A stretch of DNA of 64,000 nucleotides, from contig CALTYZ010000009.1 of assembly GCA_943913645.1 (NCBI GenBank), positions 1 to 64,000 of the forward strand. The letters run 5' to 3'. The stretch's first letter is position 1; each line of letters starts with the position of its first letter. The position numbers were made by a program, and so were the translations under genes. The stretch comes from an uncultured Corynebacterium sp. (GTDB taxonomy: Bacteria; Actinomycetota; Actinomycetes; Mycobacteriales; Mycobacteriaceae). This document shows positions 44,033 through 50,979 of the stretch, piece after piece. The notes under the pieces were generated by a model. The model saw nothing but the letters and a program-made list of their open reading frames with translations, searched no databases and was not told the DNA's origin.

Positions 44033-45235
44033 TCAGGCCCCGCCTTCGATGACTCGCAGCGCGGGCGTTCCCGCGAAAATCCCGCTGCTGCTTGCAGCGG
44101 TTCGTACCCTGTCTTGGTATCCCTCTTGCACGTGGGCGTAGGTTGACAGGGTCATCGCTACGGTATGGCCCATGACAGCTGCAACGTCTTGGATGGGTAC
44201 TCCAGCTGTGAGCAACGTTGACGCGTAGTAGTGCCGTAGCGCATGGAAGTGGACTCGTTCTGCCTTCGCGTGGACTGCAGCACGTTTGACCACGACGGCG
44301 ATGTGGCTGGTGTTGAGCGGGCGCCCAGTCGTGGTTGTGAAGACTAACTCATGTTGAGCTCGGTTGTGTACCCGGGCTGCAAGCAGCGGCGTGAGCTCAG
44401 GCGGGATTGGCACATCCCGCCTTGAGTTGCGTGTTTTCAGGGGGACGCGCACTCGAGGGGGCTGCTTGCCCAGCTGCATGCGCACCCGGATGATTCGCGC
44501 TCCCAGGTCAATCTCTGTGACGTTCAGCCCCGCTAATTCGCTCACGCGTAAGCCAGTCATCGTTGCAGCGACCATCATGTCTGCAATGTCCGGCCGAGGA
44601 CGCTGGATCGCGGTGTACGTAGCGCCACTCCTGTTGGGATCTTTTGAGCGCGTGCGCTCGGTATAGGGCGCGCCGCCCAAGCGCACGAGCTCAATGACAC
44701 GTTGGATCTCTGCTGCAGTTGGAATCTCCGCGGTATCGATCGCGGCCCCCGGAGCTCGCACATAGACAGGGTTGCGGGCAACCAACTCTTCGCGCATACC
44801 CCACTGCATAGCGGAGCGCAGATGACGCAGAGCGTTGGTCACGCCGGTTTCGCTCAGCCCGGTATCGTTGCTCGACACCCACCCTCGGCCGTTGCGTAGC
44901 TCCTCCGCCCATTGCTGCACGTCGGTATTGGTCAGTTCCGTAGCAGGATAGTGATGCAGCGGCACGAGGTTTTTGTCTCGGGTGTGTTCGTATAATGATC
45001 GGCTGGTTTGCCGGAGGGGGCGCGAGTCTAGCCAGCGGTTATAGAGCTCGAGAATGCTCAAGCGATGAAACGCGGTGTCGGCGCCGCGCGCATGGCGGGT
45101 ATCGATCTCAGCGAGGAACGCCTTGGCGTCGGCCCGCTTGCTGAAACTGCGTGAATGCTCGCGCCCACCCTTGTCGCGCCAGCGCGCGATCCATCTCACC
45201 GTGCCAGATTTGGTTTCCCGGCGTTGGATGGCCAT
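44033..45235 (-). CDS. Tyrosine recombinase (integrase), copy 1
   Basis: 400-residue phage-type integrase. It has an N-terminal AP2-like arm-binding domain (RRETKSGTVRWIARWRDKGGREHSRSFSKRADAKAFL), a SAM-like core-binding domain, and the catalytic domain with R230 (MTGLRVSEL), K267, H331 and R334 (HALRHYYAS), H357 (MGHT) and nucleophile Y366 (STYAHV); all six are intact. The start at 45235 is chosen because GAGGAGGA lies just upstream; the open frame extends to 45487 but that part overlaps the repressor gene. It ends 10 bp past the ilvC stop, adjacent to the att core. It follows the repressor gene by 13 bp in one operon. Confidence 0.95.
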   Translation of the reverse strand: MAIQRRETKSGTVRWIARWRDKGGREHSRSFSKRADAKAFLAEIDTRHARGADTAFHRLSILELYNRWLDSRPLRQTSRSLYEHTRDKNLVPLHHYPATELTNTDVQQWAEELRNGRGWVSSNDTGLSETGVTNALRHLRSAMQWGMREELVARNPVYVRAPGAAIDTAEIPTAAEIQRVIELVRLGGAPYTERTRSKDPNRSGATYTAIQRPRPDIADMMVAATMTGLRVSELAGLNVTEIDLGARIIRVRMQLGKQPPRVRVPLKTRNSRRDVPIPPELTPLLAARVHNRAQHELVFTTTTGRPLNTSHIAVVVKRAAVHAKAERVHFHALRHYYASTLLTAGVPIQDVAAVMGHTVAMTLSTYAHVQEGYQDRVRTAASSSGIFAGTPALRVIEGGA

Positions 45236-45248
45236 TGATGGTTCCTCC

Positions 45249-45614
45249 TCAATCGCTCTTTGCACCGTCGCCGATCTCGCGTCGGCGGCGCTCCGACAAC
45301 TCATCAATCGGCACGTCGTCGATGAGATGCAACCGACGCAGCAGTTCGTCGGTGAGTTGCTCGTCTGTTGCACGAGACAGTGCAGTGACCACACCAGGTT
45401 CGCTAATCCATCGAGCTGACATGAAACCCAGGTCTGCCAGCGCGACAGCAGGAGATTCCTCGTAGGCCTCAGCGATTTTGATGACAACTTCAGGCTTCAG
45501 CTCGCCGGCGTTGAATTGCGTTGTCAGCGTGCGGTTATTGAGCCCGGCACGCCGAGCAATCTCGCGGAGAGAGTCTCCTGCGGTGACGCGTTGCATCCAT
45601 TCGGTGTGTTTCAT
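45249..45614 (-). CDS. HTH immunity-repressor-like protein, copy 1
   Basis: 121-residue DNA-binding protein with a helix-turn-helix at about residues 14-36 (DSLREIARRAGLNNRTLTTQ) and an acidic C-terminal half. Its place, transcribed with int and divergent from a small Cro-like gene, is that of a lysogeny repressor in actinophages. The ATG is 7 nt from its -10 hexamer (TACACT), so the message is probably leaderless. Its likely target is the palindrome at 45707-45729. There is no peptidase domain, so induction by self-cleavage is not indicated. Confidence 0.85.
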   Translation of the reverse strand: MKHTEWMQRVTAGDSLREIARRAGLNNRTLTTQFNAGELKPEVVIKIAEAYEESPAVALADLGFMSARWISEPGVVTALSRATDEQLTDELLRRLHLIDDVPIDELSERRRREIGDGAKSD

Positions 45615-45621
45615 TCCGGCA

Positions 45622-45650
45622 AGTGTACGTCAACTGTCAGATATGTGCAA
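45622..45650 (-). promoter_or_regulatory. Promoter of repressor-integrase operon, copy 1
   Basis: Read on the minus strand: TTGCAC (45650-45645), 17-bp spacer, TACACT (45627-45622), then 7 nt to the ATG at 45614. A near-consensus promoter giving a leaderless repressor message. Confidence 0.7.
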
Positions 45651-45700
45651 CTTTTACCCATAGTTTGAACTGCATAAATGAGAGGGTCATGTGTAACAGC

Positions 45701-45729
45701 TTGCAGAATCTACACAGTATGTGTAGATT
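45701..45729 (+). promoter_or_regulatory. Rightward early promoter with palindromic operator, copy 1
   Basis: TTGCAG (45701-45706), 17-bp spacer and TAGATT (45724-45729); the GTG of the Cro-like gene follows at 45738. A perfect inverted repeat, AATCTACACA (45707-45716) and TGTGTAGATT (45720-45729) around GTA, fills the spacer and the -10, so a bound repressor would block polymerase. Probable operator of the lysis-lysogeny switch. Confidence 0.75.
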
Positions 45730-45737
45730 TAGATCAC

Positions 45738-46004
45738 GTGAGTAGAAACCACACGCGTGAGAAGTTCAGGAAAGTTCGCATCGATCCCGGTGTGATCGAC
45801 CAAGCGTGCACCAACCTCGGCTTGGGTGACGACAAACTCGGCGCCAAGCTGCGGCGCAGTCAGACCACCATCCGCCAATGGCGCAAAGGCGACACCGTCC
45901 CAACCGCATCTGATCTCGTACGCCTCCAGTTTCTCACTGGCCGGCCCTACAGCACGATGCTCATCTGTGAAGACGGGGGCGACGACACCGATCAGGTGGC
46001 TTGA
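45738..46004 (+). CDS. Cro-like HTH DNA-binding protein, copy 1
   Basis: 88-residue protein with a helix-turn-helix around residues 32-50 (DKLGAKLRRSQTTIRQWRKG) and the end RPYSTMLICEDGGDD. First gene of the rightward early operon, facing the repressor. GTG 45738 is chosen over the longer frame from ATG 45678 because that ATG lies upstream of the promoter, whereas the GTG sits 8 nt after the -10. Likely a second switch regulator; an excisionase role is possible. Confidence 0.75.
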   Translation: MSRNHTREKFRKVRIDPGVIDQACTNLGLGDDKLGAKLRRSQTTIRQWRKGDTVPTASDLVRLQFLTGRPYSTMLICEDGGDDTDQVA

Positions 46005-46253
46005 CACCGGGTGGCCCCTCGGGCCACCGAATAGCCCCGGGCAGGCGCGATTCTTGCCGTTCGATTCGGCGCCGGGGCACCAGGAGACGGGTGTGACTAC
46101 GGGCGAGTAACAGTTGATGAGGCCTGACTAAGGCCAACCCATGACGGGTCCTCTTGCCCCTGAGGTTGGACCTGCATCCGTCTCCCCACGAATGCTGTGC
46201 TGTGCGGGCACTGCCTGCCGGTGCGGTGAGCAAGTTCTTGAAAGGCAGTAATC
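46005..46253. other. Non-coding control region with three inverted repeats, copy 1
   Basis: 249 bp with no supported ORF. It contains a hairpin right behind the Cro-like stop (GGTGGCCC, loop CTC, GGGCCACC, 46010-46028), GCCCCGG/CCGGGGC (46034-46040 and 46072-46078), and GGCCT/AGGCC (46121-46125 and 46131-46135). Candidates are a terminator or antitermination site, or a replication origin placed just before the excisionase and replication genes; sequence alone does not decide. Confidence 0.45.
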
Positions 46254-46478
46254 ATGAGGCATAGTCAAACCTCGGCACAACCGAAAACCAGCACGCAAAC
46301 GTATTCCGCAGCGGAAGCGGCCGCAATCCTCGGATTTGGAAAATCCACCCTGCTCGATCACGTCCGCAATGGGTCGGCAGCGCACCTGCGTCCGGTGCGT
46401 CTGGGTCGTGCGGTGCGCTTTCCGAAGGCGACGATAGATGCCATCGCCGCCGGGGTAGCAACGCCGCAAGGAGCGTAG
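46254..46478 (+). CDS. Excisionase-like HTH protein, copy 1
   Basis: 74 residues with a MerR/AlpA-type winged helix-turn-helix (TYSAAEAAAILGFGKSTLLDHVRNG ... RPVRLGRAVRFPKATIDAI, given here in pieces as TYSAAEAAAILGFG and RPVRLGRAVRFP). Proteins of this size and fold act as directionality factors for tyrosine integrases or as activators. GAAAGG ribosome site 8 nt upstream. It ends 4 bp before the replication-type gene. Confidence 0.75.
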   Translation: MRHSQTSAQPKTSTQTYSAAEAAAILGFGKSTLLDHVRNGSAAHLRPVRLGRAVRFPKATIDAIAAGVATPQGA

Positions 46479-46482
46479 GCGC

Positions 46483-47367
46483 GTGACGTGGTTTCGCGTT
46501 GACGACTCCTTCTATGACCACCCGAAAGTCGTCGGCCTTGACATGGCTGCGCGCGGACTATGGGTCTCTGCTGGCGCGTACTGCGCGCGCCACCTGACAG
46601 ACGGGGTGATCACAGAACGTGAGCTCAAAGTGATTGGTGGTACGCGTCGACAAGCAGAAAAGCTCGTCGCCGTGGGCCTCTGGTCGGTGGGGCAGGCCGG
46701 TGAGGCACGCTCCAGTGGCGGAGCAGGACGTGCGCCACACTACGTCTTCAACGATTGGCGCGACTTCCAGCCGACGCGCGCTGAAGTCACGGCGCGGCGA
46801 AATGAAGATGCTGAACGCAAACGCACTGCGCGGGCCGCAAAGCGTGCTGGACAGCAGCAACGCAAAAATGTCCGGGTGGACACATCCGCGGACGTCCCCC
46901 CGGACGGATCCGTGCCTGTCCGGGCGCCGTCTTCGCTACCCGGCCCGCCCCGACCCGACCCATCCACTAGTGATGAGATATCAAGCCAGCCACCTCACGG
47001 TGACAGTGCGGCCGTCGGGCTGGCTGGCGATCCTCTCGAGGAGCTCGCAGCTGCAACTCGCCGCGCTCGTGCCGCGGGCATCCCGGAATCTGCTATCGCA
47101 GCTGGTACGCGCAAATTTCAGGCACGTCCCGATCCGAAAGGACCAGGCTTGCTTCGCGTTTTGATTAACGAAGCTGCGGACGAAGAACGACTTCAGCGTC
47201 GTTGCCGCGACGACCTGGACGCGCGCCGCAACGCGATTAGCCAATGCTCGCGTTGCGACGACCGCGGGTTCGTAGAAACCCTCCGTGATGGCAGGCCAGC
47301 GTTGGTGCGCTGCGACCACGAATGCCGAGACACCGCAGCCGACAACCAGACGTCGGCGAGCGGATAG
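46483..47367 (+). CDS. Phage-type replication initiation protein, copy 1
   Basis: 294 residues. The N-terminus (TWFRVDDSFYDHPKV, AARGLWVSAGAYCA, LTDGVI, YVFNDWRDFQP) is the pattern of replisome-organiser/initiator proteins of actinophages and satellites; the middle is a basic, Pro/Ser-rich linker; a helical part (ELAAATRRARAAGIPESAI) follows. The C-terminus has C255, C258, C277 and H279/C281 (CSRCDDRG, RCDHEC), a plausible zinc site. GTG start with AAGGAG. No helicase or polymerase gene accompanies it, so the host replisome must do the synthesis. Confidence 0.7.
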   Translation: MTWFRVDDSFYDHPKVVGLDMAARGLWVSAGAYCARHLTDGVITERELKVIGGTRRQAEKLVAVGLWSVGQAGEARSSGGAGRAPHYVFNDWRDFQPTRAEVTARRNEDAERKRTARAAKRAGQQQRKNVRVDTSADVPPDGSVPVRAPSSLPGPPRPDPSTSDEISSQPPHGDSAAVGLAGDPLEELAAATRRARAAGIPESAIAAGTRKFQARPDPKGPGLLRVLINEAADEERLQRRCRDDLDARRNAISQCSRCDDRGFVETLRDGRPALVRCDHECRDTAADNQTSASG

Positions 47368-47391
47368 GTAGCAATTGAAAGACAAACCCAC

Positions 47392-48033
47392 ATGCAATGC
47401 GAAATGACCACCCGCCAACTTGAAATCGCCGCTCGCGAGCTCGCCGAAGCGCTGATTGTTCTCAACGAGATGAAGTCATCTCAGGGGCGTGTGCGCAGCG
47501 AGCGCCCGATGCGCATGCGCGCCCGCTCGACGGCCCCTGGCAATGCGGGCGCAATCCACACTGCGATCGACATAGATTTACGCCTGCGCCGTCTCATGAC
47601 GGATGTGCGCCGCGACACCGGTATGTCCTGCGGGGTGACGGATGATGGAGTGGGAATCGCAGGCTGGATATGCAATAACGCCGAGACATTGAGCGAGAGA
47701 TTGAGCCAGGGATGCAGCCAGGTGGACACGCTGGTTTCGGAGCTGAGTGAGTGTACCCGTATGGCCCGCAGAGCCGGCGGTTATGAACCGGAAACGACAT
47801 TGGCCAAACCTGAACCTCGCCAATACGCGCCCGCGATCTGTCAACGACTAGCTGTGCTAGGTTACCGTGCTACCCCCGAGCTTCTCCAGCTCTGGAGGCA
47901 CCGATCAGGCGGGGCGATCACAGTGACAAAACGCCAGGGCAAAAGCCTATATCTCCTCTCTGAGGTACTTGCATATCTCGACAGAAAGCAGTACCCGGAC
48001 CTGAACCAAATCACCCCCATGCCTGGCATGTAA
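47392..48033 (+). CDS. Hypothetical protein with C-terminal DNA-binding-like domain, copy 1
   Basis: 213 residues of unknown function. The N-terminus is helical (TTRQLEIAARELAEALIVLNE), the middle carries several Cys (MSCGVTD, GWICNNAE, QGCSQVD, ECTRMARR) and the C-terminus looks like a helix-turn-helix or winged domain (LAVLGYRATPELLQLWRHRSG, SLYLLSEVLAYL). Last gene of the early operon, followed by a terminator. Start could also be ATG 47404. Confidence 0.65.
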   Translation: MQCEMTTRQLEIAARELAEALIVLNEMKSSQGRVRSERPMRMRARSTAPGNAGAIHTAIDIDLRLRRLMTDVRRDTGMSCGVTDDGVGIAGWICNNAETLSERLSQGCSQVDTLVSELSECTRMARRAGGYEPETTLAKPEPRQYAPAICQRLAVLGYRATPELLQLWRHRSGGAITVTKRQGKSLYLLSEVLAYLDRKQYPDLNQITPMPGM

Positions 48034-48154
48034 CTGTGTATTTGCAAGGCGTTCGCTTATTATCGACGCAGCAGCGCTTCATGCCTTGACGCGGTTTACC
48101 CCGCGATCGGGCTGAGGCGCTTTCGTGTTTGCGCACGAATGCACGACCATCACA

Positions 48155-48178
48155 CCGCCCCACACGGGCGGTTTTTTT
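48155..48178 (+). terminator. Rho-independent terminator between early and lysis modules, copy 1
   Basis: CCGCCC (48155-48160), loop CACAC, GGGCGG (48166-48171) and seven T residues (48172-48178). Textbook form. It sits only 21 bp before the endolysin start, so the lysis genes need read-through, antitermination or a promoter that overlaps it. The rest of the 166-bp gap shows nothing clear. Confidence 0.85.
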
Positions 48179-48199
48179 ATGTCCACAGAGGTATCAACC

Positions 48200-49147
48200 A
48201 TGAGCATCGAACCAAACCCGGCGTGGCGCGGTGACCCGCTATTTCTCCCCGAAGTCTTCGAGGCGTTCGGCGTGCCCTTCCGCGAATACCCAGGCTGGCA
48301 AGACTGGGGGATGGGCGACTTCGACGTGATACAAGGCGTGGTGTGGCACCACACCGGAGCCGCGAACACCACACCCGAATTCATCCGGACCAACCCGATG
48401 CTGAACAACGCCCTGTCGAGCCAGCTGCACACAGCACCCGACGGGCTGCAAACCATCCTCGGTGCCGGCATTGCGTGGCACGCCGGACAAGGGTGGCTGG
48501 AGGGCTGGCCGACCAACAACGCCAACGCGGTCTCCATCGGCTTTGAAATGCAACATAACGGGACCGACCCATGGCCAGAGGCCCAGCTGGACTCCACTCG
48601 TCGAGCCACCGCAGCAATCCTTTGGTTTCTTGGCAAACGAGCGAGCACCCAAACGATGATCGCCCACTGGGAATACTCCATGCAGGCGCAAGGCAAGTGG
48701 GACCCCGGGGCGGGTACAGGTCGCCAGGGAGAAGTCATGGACATGGTTCCACAGAGGGCCATGGTCAACCAGTACATCGACAACTTCACCGCGACCGGAA
48801 ACCCACAAGGGCAGGCACCGGTCGCGGAGGTTGCTCAACCACCGGCTTACGAACCATCACCGCACCTATCAGCAGAGCTGAATCAGCAATTCTTCACCGA
48901 CTACGTCAAGGGATTCGTCGGCCCAGGGCTGAGCGACATCAAAGATATCCGCGAACAACTCACCGGCGGCCGCGACGCCGGTGAATACCCGGGATGGTCA
49001 GTGAATCAACTCGTGGAGAGCTTTTACAACCGAGGTGCCGGAATAGGCACCCTGCCGGAAATCGTGGCGGTCAACCTCCGCGAAACCAAACGCCTACGCG
49101 AAGAAATCACACGGCTTTCAAGTGTCATCAGAAGGGAAGGTGAATGA
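48200..49147 (+). CDS. Endolysin: N-acetylmuramoyl-L-alanine amidase (Amidase_2), copy 1
   Basis: 315-residue phage-type amidase cleaving the lactyl-alanine bond of peptidoglycan. Zinc ligands H50/H51 (VVWHHTGAAN), H156 (MIAHWEYS) and D168 (GKWDPG) are present, with the substrate-side SIGFEMQHNG. The C-terminal ~110 residues (SPHLSAELNQQFFTDYVKG ... ETKRLREEITRL) include a coiled-coil-like end and no recognised wall-binding repeat. No signal peptide; release would need the holin encoded next. ATG 48200 is chosen for its AGAGGT site; ATG 48179 overlaps the terminator T-run. Confidence 0.9.
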   Translation: MSIEPNPAWRGDPLFLPEVFEAFGVPFREYPGWQDWGMGDFDVIQGVVWHHTGAANTTPEFIRTNPMLNNALSSQLHTAPDGLQTILGAGIAWHAGQGWLEGWPTNNANAVSIGFEMQHNGTDPWPEAQLDSTRRATAAILWFLGKRASTQTMIAHWEYSMQAQGKWDPGAGTGRQGEVMDMVPQRAMVNQYIDNFTATGNPQGQAPVAEVAQPPAYEPSPHLSAELNQQFFTDYVKGFVGPGLSDIKDIREQLTGGRDAGEYPGWSVNQLVESFYNRGAGIGTLPEIVAVNLRETKRLREEITRLSSVIRREGE

Positions 49148-49479
49148 CAGCTATGGCAAGTGTCTTCCAAGATGCAGTCGCCGATGCGATTGCGCAGCAA
49201 CCGTGGTACATCCGGCGCCAAGACGCCATTATCGCCACGGCGGGTGCGGTGATGCAGCTTGCAAACCTGGGTATCACCAGCTCCATCAATCTGCCCGAAT
49301 GGATCTGCCTACTCGCAGCGGCGCTCATCGGCGTGTGCCAAATCGCCATCTACGCAGGCAATCAAGGCGCCCTCACCCCGGCGCAGGCATGGCGGCTTGA
49401 ACACGCTATGGGCGGCACGGCAGGGAGACGCCGCCTGCATCCGGCCACGTCGTCGGCGAGGGAATGCAGGTGCCGATAA
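49144..49479 (+). CDS. Holin-like membrane protein, copy 1
   Basis: 111 residues with two predicted membrane helices (DAIIATAGAVMQLANLGI and WICLLAAALIGVCQIAIYAG), a short loop and a basic C-terminal tail (GRRRLHP, ARECRCR). The ATG overlaps the endolysin stop (ATGA) and follows GGGAAGG. Size, topology and place right after an endolysin are those of actinophage holins; sequence families of holins are too diverse for a firmer claim. Confidence 0.8.
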   Translation: MTAMASVFQDAVADAIAQQPWYIRRQDAIIATAGAVMQLANLGITSSINLPEWICLLAAALIGVCQIAIYAGNQGALTPAQAWRLEHAMGGTAGRRRLHPATSSARECRCR

Positions 49480-49667
49480 CAGACGCGGTGGTGGCGCCAC
49501 CACCCGTGTCAGCACCAGCACCGCTCCCGGCAGCGACGTCGGCGCCACCGCCGGCGTCGGTGCTACCCGTGTCAGCACCGCCAGCTGTCCCAGCTGCTGC
49601 CGGCCCTGATCCCGGTGCCGGTTTATCAGTCGCGCATTCGACCATGCGCAACACACCATCAATCTAA
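49464..49667 (+). CDS. Small Pro/Ala-rich ORF overlapping the holin gene, copy 1
   Basis: 67 residues, mostly Pro, Ala, Val and Ser (VAPPPVSAPAPLPAATSAPPP). ATG 49464 has a GCGAGGG site close by and overlaps the holin stop by 16 bp in another frame. It might be a spanin-like or linker protein, or the frame might only reflect G+C-rich composition. Translation is not proven. Confidence 0.4.
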   Translation: MQVPITDAVVAPPPVSAPAPLPAATSAPPPASVLPVSAPPAVPAAAGPDPGAGLSVAHSTMRNTPSI

Positions 49668-49679
49668 GGAGTTTTACCC

Positions 49680-50645
49680 ATGAGCAACCTCATGCAACGT
49701 CTTCAATCCATCCGTACCAATCTCCGCAGCGGACGCGATCAGCTTACGGCCGCCTTGGACCAAATTGATCAGCTCGACGGCGCCACTGGCGCCGCCCAGC
49801 CGACGCGCACGCCAAAGCACGCCAAGTCCACCGCAAAGCCGACCTACCTTGAGCAGAAGGGTCGCCGCTTTTCCTCAGATTACGATTTCCCCGTCTTTTC
49901 CTGGGCTGGGCGCGAGTGGGGAATCCGCCAGAAAACTGGCCCGATCGCGTGGGGTGGGCCTCAGGCAGAAAATCCACACACCGGCGAAGGGGAGTGGGTA
50001 AAGGGTGCGAGCGTCAACCGTCGCGGTGAACTCGTCCTCAAGAATGAGGGTGTCTATGGTGGCGTAGAGATCGTTGCCGTGGATTCGACCGGCTACGGCA
50101 CCTACAAGTTTGTCTACAGTGGCGACTTTAACGCGATGGATCCGCACAATGTGCTCGGTATTTTCACCTACGACTTCTCCGAGCAGACAATGTGGCTTGA
50201 ACCCGATAGCGCGCCGCCGTTCACTTACAAGACTGCCGGTGGGTTCACCGAGATTGACTTCATCGAGATCTCTCGCTGGGGTGAGATCGACCGGCACCTG
50301 CCGCACGCCGGTGTGACCTATTACCCGGATGACCTCGCAGAATCCAAACCGGGTGAGGGCATTACTACCGGAGTGTGTGACATTCCGGCTGGCCACCAAG
50401 TTCTGACAACGGTTGCCGAGTGGCACAAGGACTACCTGCGGGTCACCACCTCCACCGCTGATGGCAAGGTGTTGTCAGACGCCGTTGCAACGCATCGCAT
50501 CCCGCGTGACGACGCGCAGCAGCTGCACATCAACCTGTGGACTGTGGGCGGGAACAAGACCATCATTAACGGCAAACCTGCGTATCAGCACGCCGAAGGC
50601 GACACTATCGTCTTCCACGACTTCGAGTTCGTGCCGGAAAGCTAA
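49680..50645 (+). CDS. GH16-like concanavalin-A-fold protein with helical N-terminus, copy 1
   Basis: 321 residues. Residues 1-35 form a helix (NLMQRLQSIRTNLRSG, DQLTAALDQIDQL), then a basic linker to ~60, then a beta-sandwich domain with the GH16 order: WVKGASVNRRGELVLKN, STGYGTYKFVYSGDFNAMDP, GIFTYDFSE and the acidic motif EIDFIE (E191, D193, E196), which matches the ExDxxE catalytic signature. No signal peptide. A glycan-cleaving or glycan-binding role on the envelope is inferred. AAGGAG ribosome site. It ends the late module before a strong terminator. Confidence 0.65.
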   Translation: MSNLMQRLQSIRTNLRSGRDQLTAALDQIDQLDGATGAAQPTRTPKHAKSTAKPTYLEQKGRRFSSDYDFPVFSWAGREWGIRQKTGPIAWGGPQAENPHTGEGEWVKGASVNRRGELVLKNEGVYGGVEIVAVDSTGYGTYKFVYSGDFNAMDPHNVLGIFTYDFSEQTMWLEPDSAPPFTYKTAGGFTEIDFIEISRWGEIDRHLPHAGVTYYPDDLAESKPGEGITTGVCDIPAGHQVLTTVAEWHKDYLRVTTSTADGKVLSDAVATHRIPRDDAQQLHINLWTVGGNKTIINGKPAYQHAEGDTIVFHDFEFVPES

Positions 50646-50690
50646 ACGCGAAACGGCAAACATTGAAGTACTTCCGCGAGGATCATTTAT

Positions 50691-50729
50691 CCCCCGCAAA
50701 CACGTCACCGTGCTTGCGGGGGATTTTTT
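50691..50729 (+). terminator. Rho-independent terminator ending copy 1
   Basis: CCCCCGCAA (50691-50699) pairs with TTGCGGGGG (50714-50722) and inner CACG/CGTG adds to the stem; TTTTTT follows. It insulates the late genes from the attachment site. The following ~200 bp to the att core hold no gene and are probably the arm of attP. Confidence 0.85.
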
Positions 50730-50928
50730 CATTTCCAGGCGGCGATGCCGGCGATGTCGGCTAGTTCGCTCCGCATTCACCGGCCCCGCCGTTTGGCTCG
50801 GTCGCTTGATCCCGCAGAAAACCCGCATCTGATATCGGCTCTGCCGTTTCTGCAGCACGACGCGCTCGTGACGGACGAAGAAAACTGCAGGTCAAACCAT
50901 ATTCCAGCGCACGGCTATGTGGGGTGTC

Positions 50929-50943
50929 TGATGAGCTGGGTCA
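50929..50943 (+). repeat. att core between the two copies
   Basis: The 15-bp core flanked on the left by the element right end and on the right by the element left end, i.e. the arrangement of attP in the circular form. The ilvC-like tail codons for KSPLTETA follow. Confidence 0.88.
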
Positions 50944-50979
50944 AGTCGCCGCTGACTGAAACTGCCTAGTTTTCGCAGT

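Larger units (their letters stand above)
43982..50928. mobile_element. Integrative phage-satellite-like element, copy 1 (6947 bp)
   Basis: First of two head-to-tail copies, delimited from att core to att core. Content in order: integrase and repressor (minus strand), Cro-like, excisionase-like, replication-initiation-like, DNA-binding-like, terminator, amidase endolysin, holin, Pro/Ala-rich ORF, GH16-like protein, terminator, attachment arm. All modules of a temperate phage genome are in phage order except packaging, capsid and tail, which are missing as one block. Either a phage satellite or a deletion derivative of a prophage; the intact remaining genes and control sites favour a satellite (inference). 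Confidence 0.85.

Noticed and set aside
43950..44050. tRNA gene as the integration target
   Set aside because: No tRNA-like fold or CCA end around any att core; the core is inside ilvC codons.
45236..45487. N-terminal extension of the integrase frame
   Set aside because: It overlaps the repressor gene in another frame, has no integrase similarity, and the internal ATG at 45235 has a strong ribosome site. Same for 52183-52434.
48079..48789. 236-residue minus-strand frame opposite the endolysin (and its copy at 55026-55736)
   Set aside because: Antisense to a clear amidase with intact zinc ligands; no promoter or ribosome site seen.
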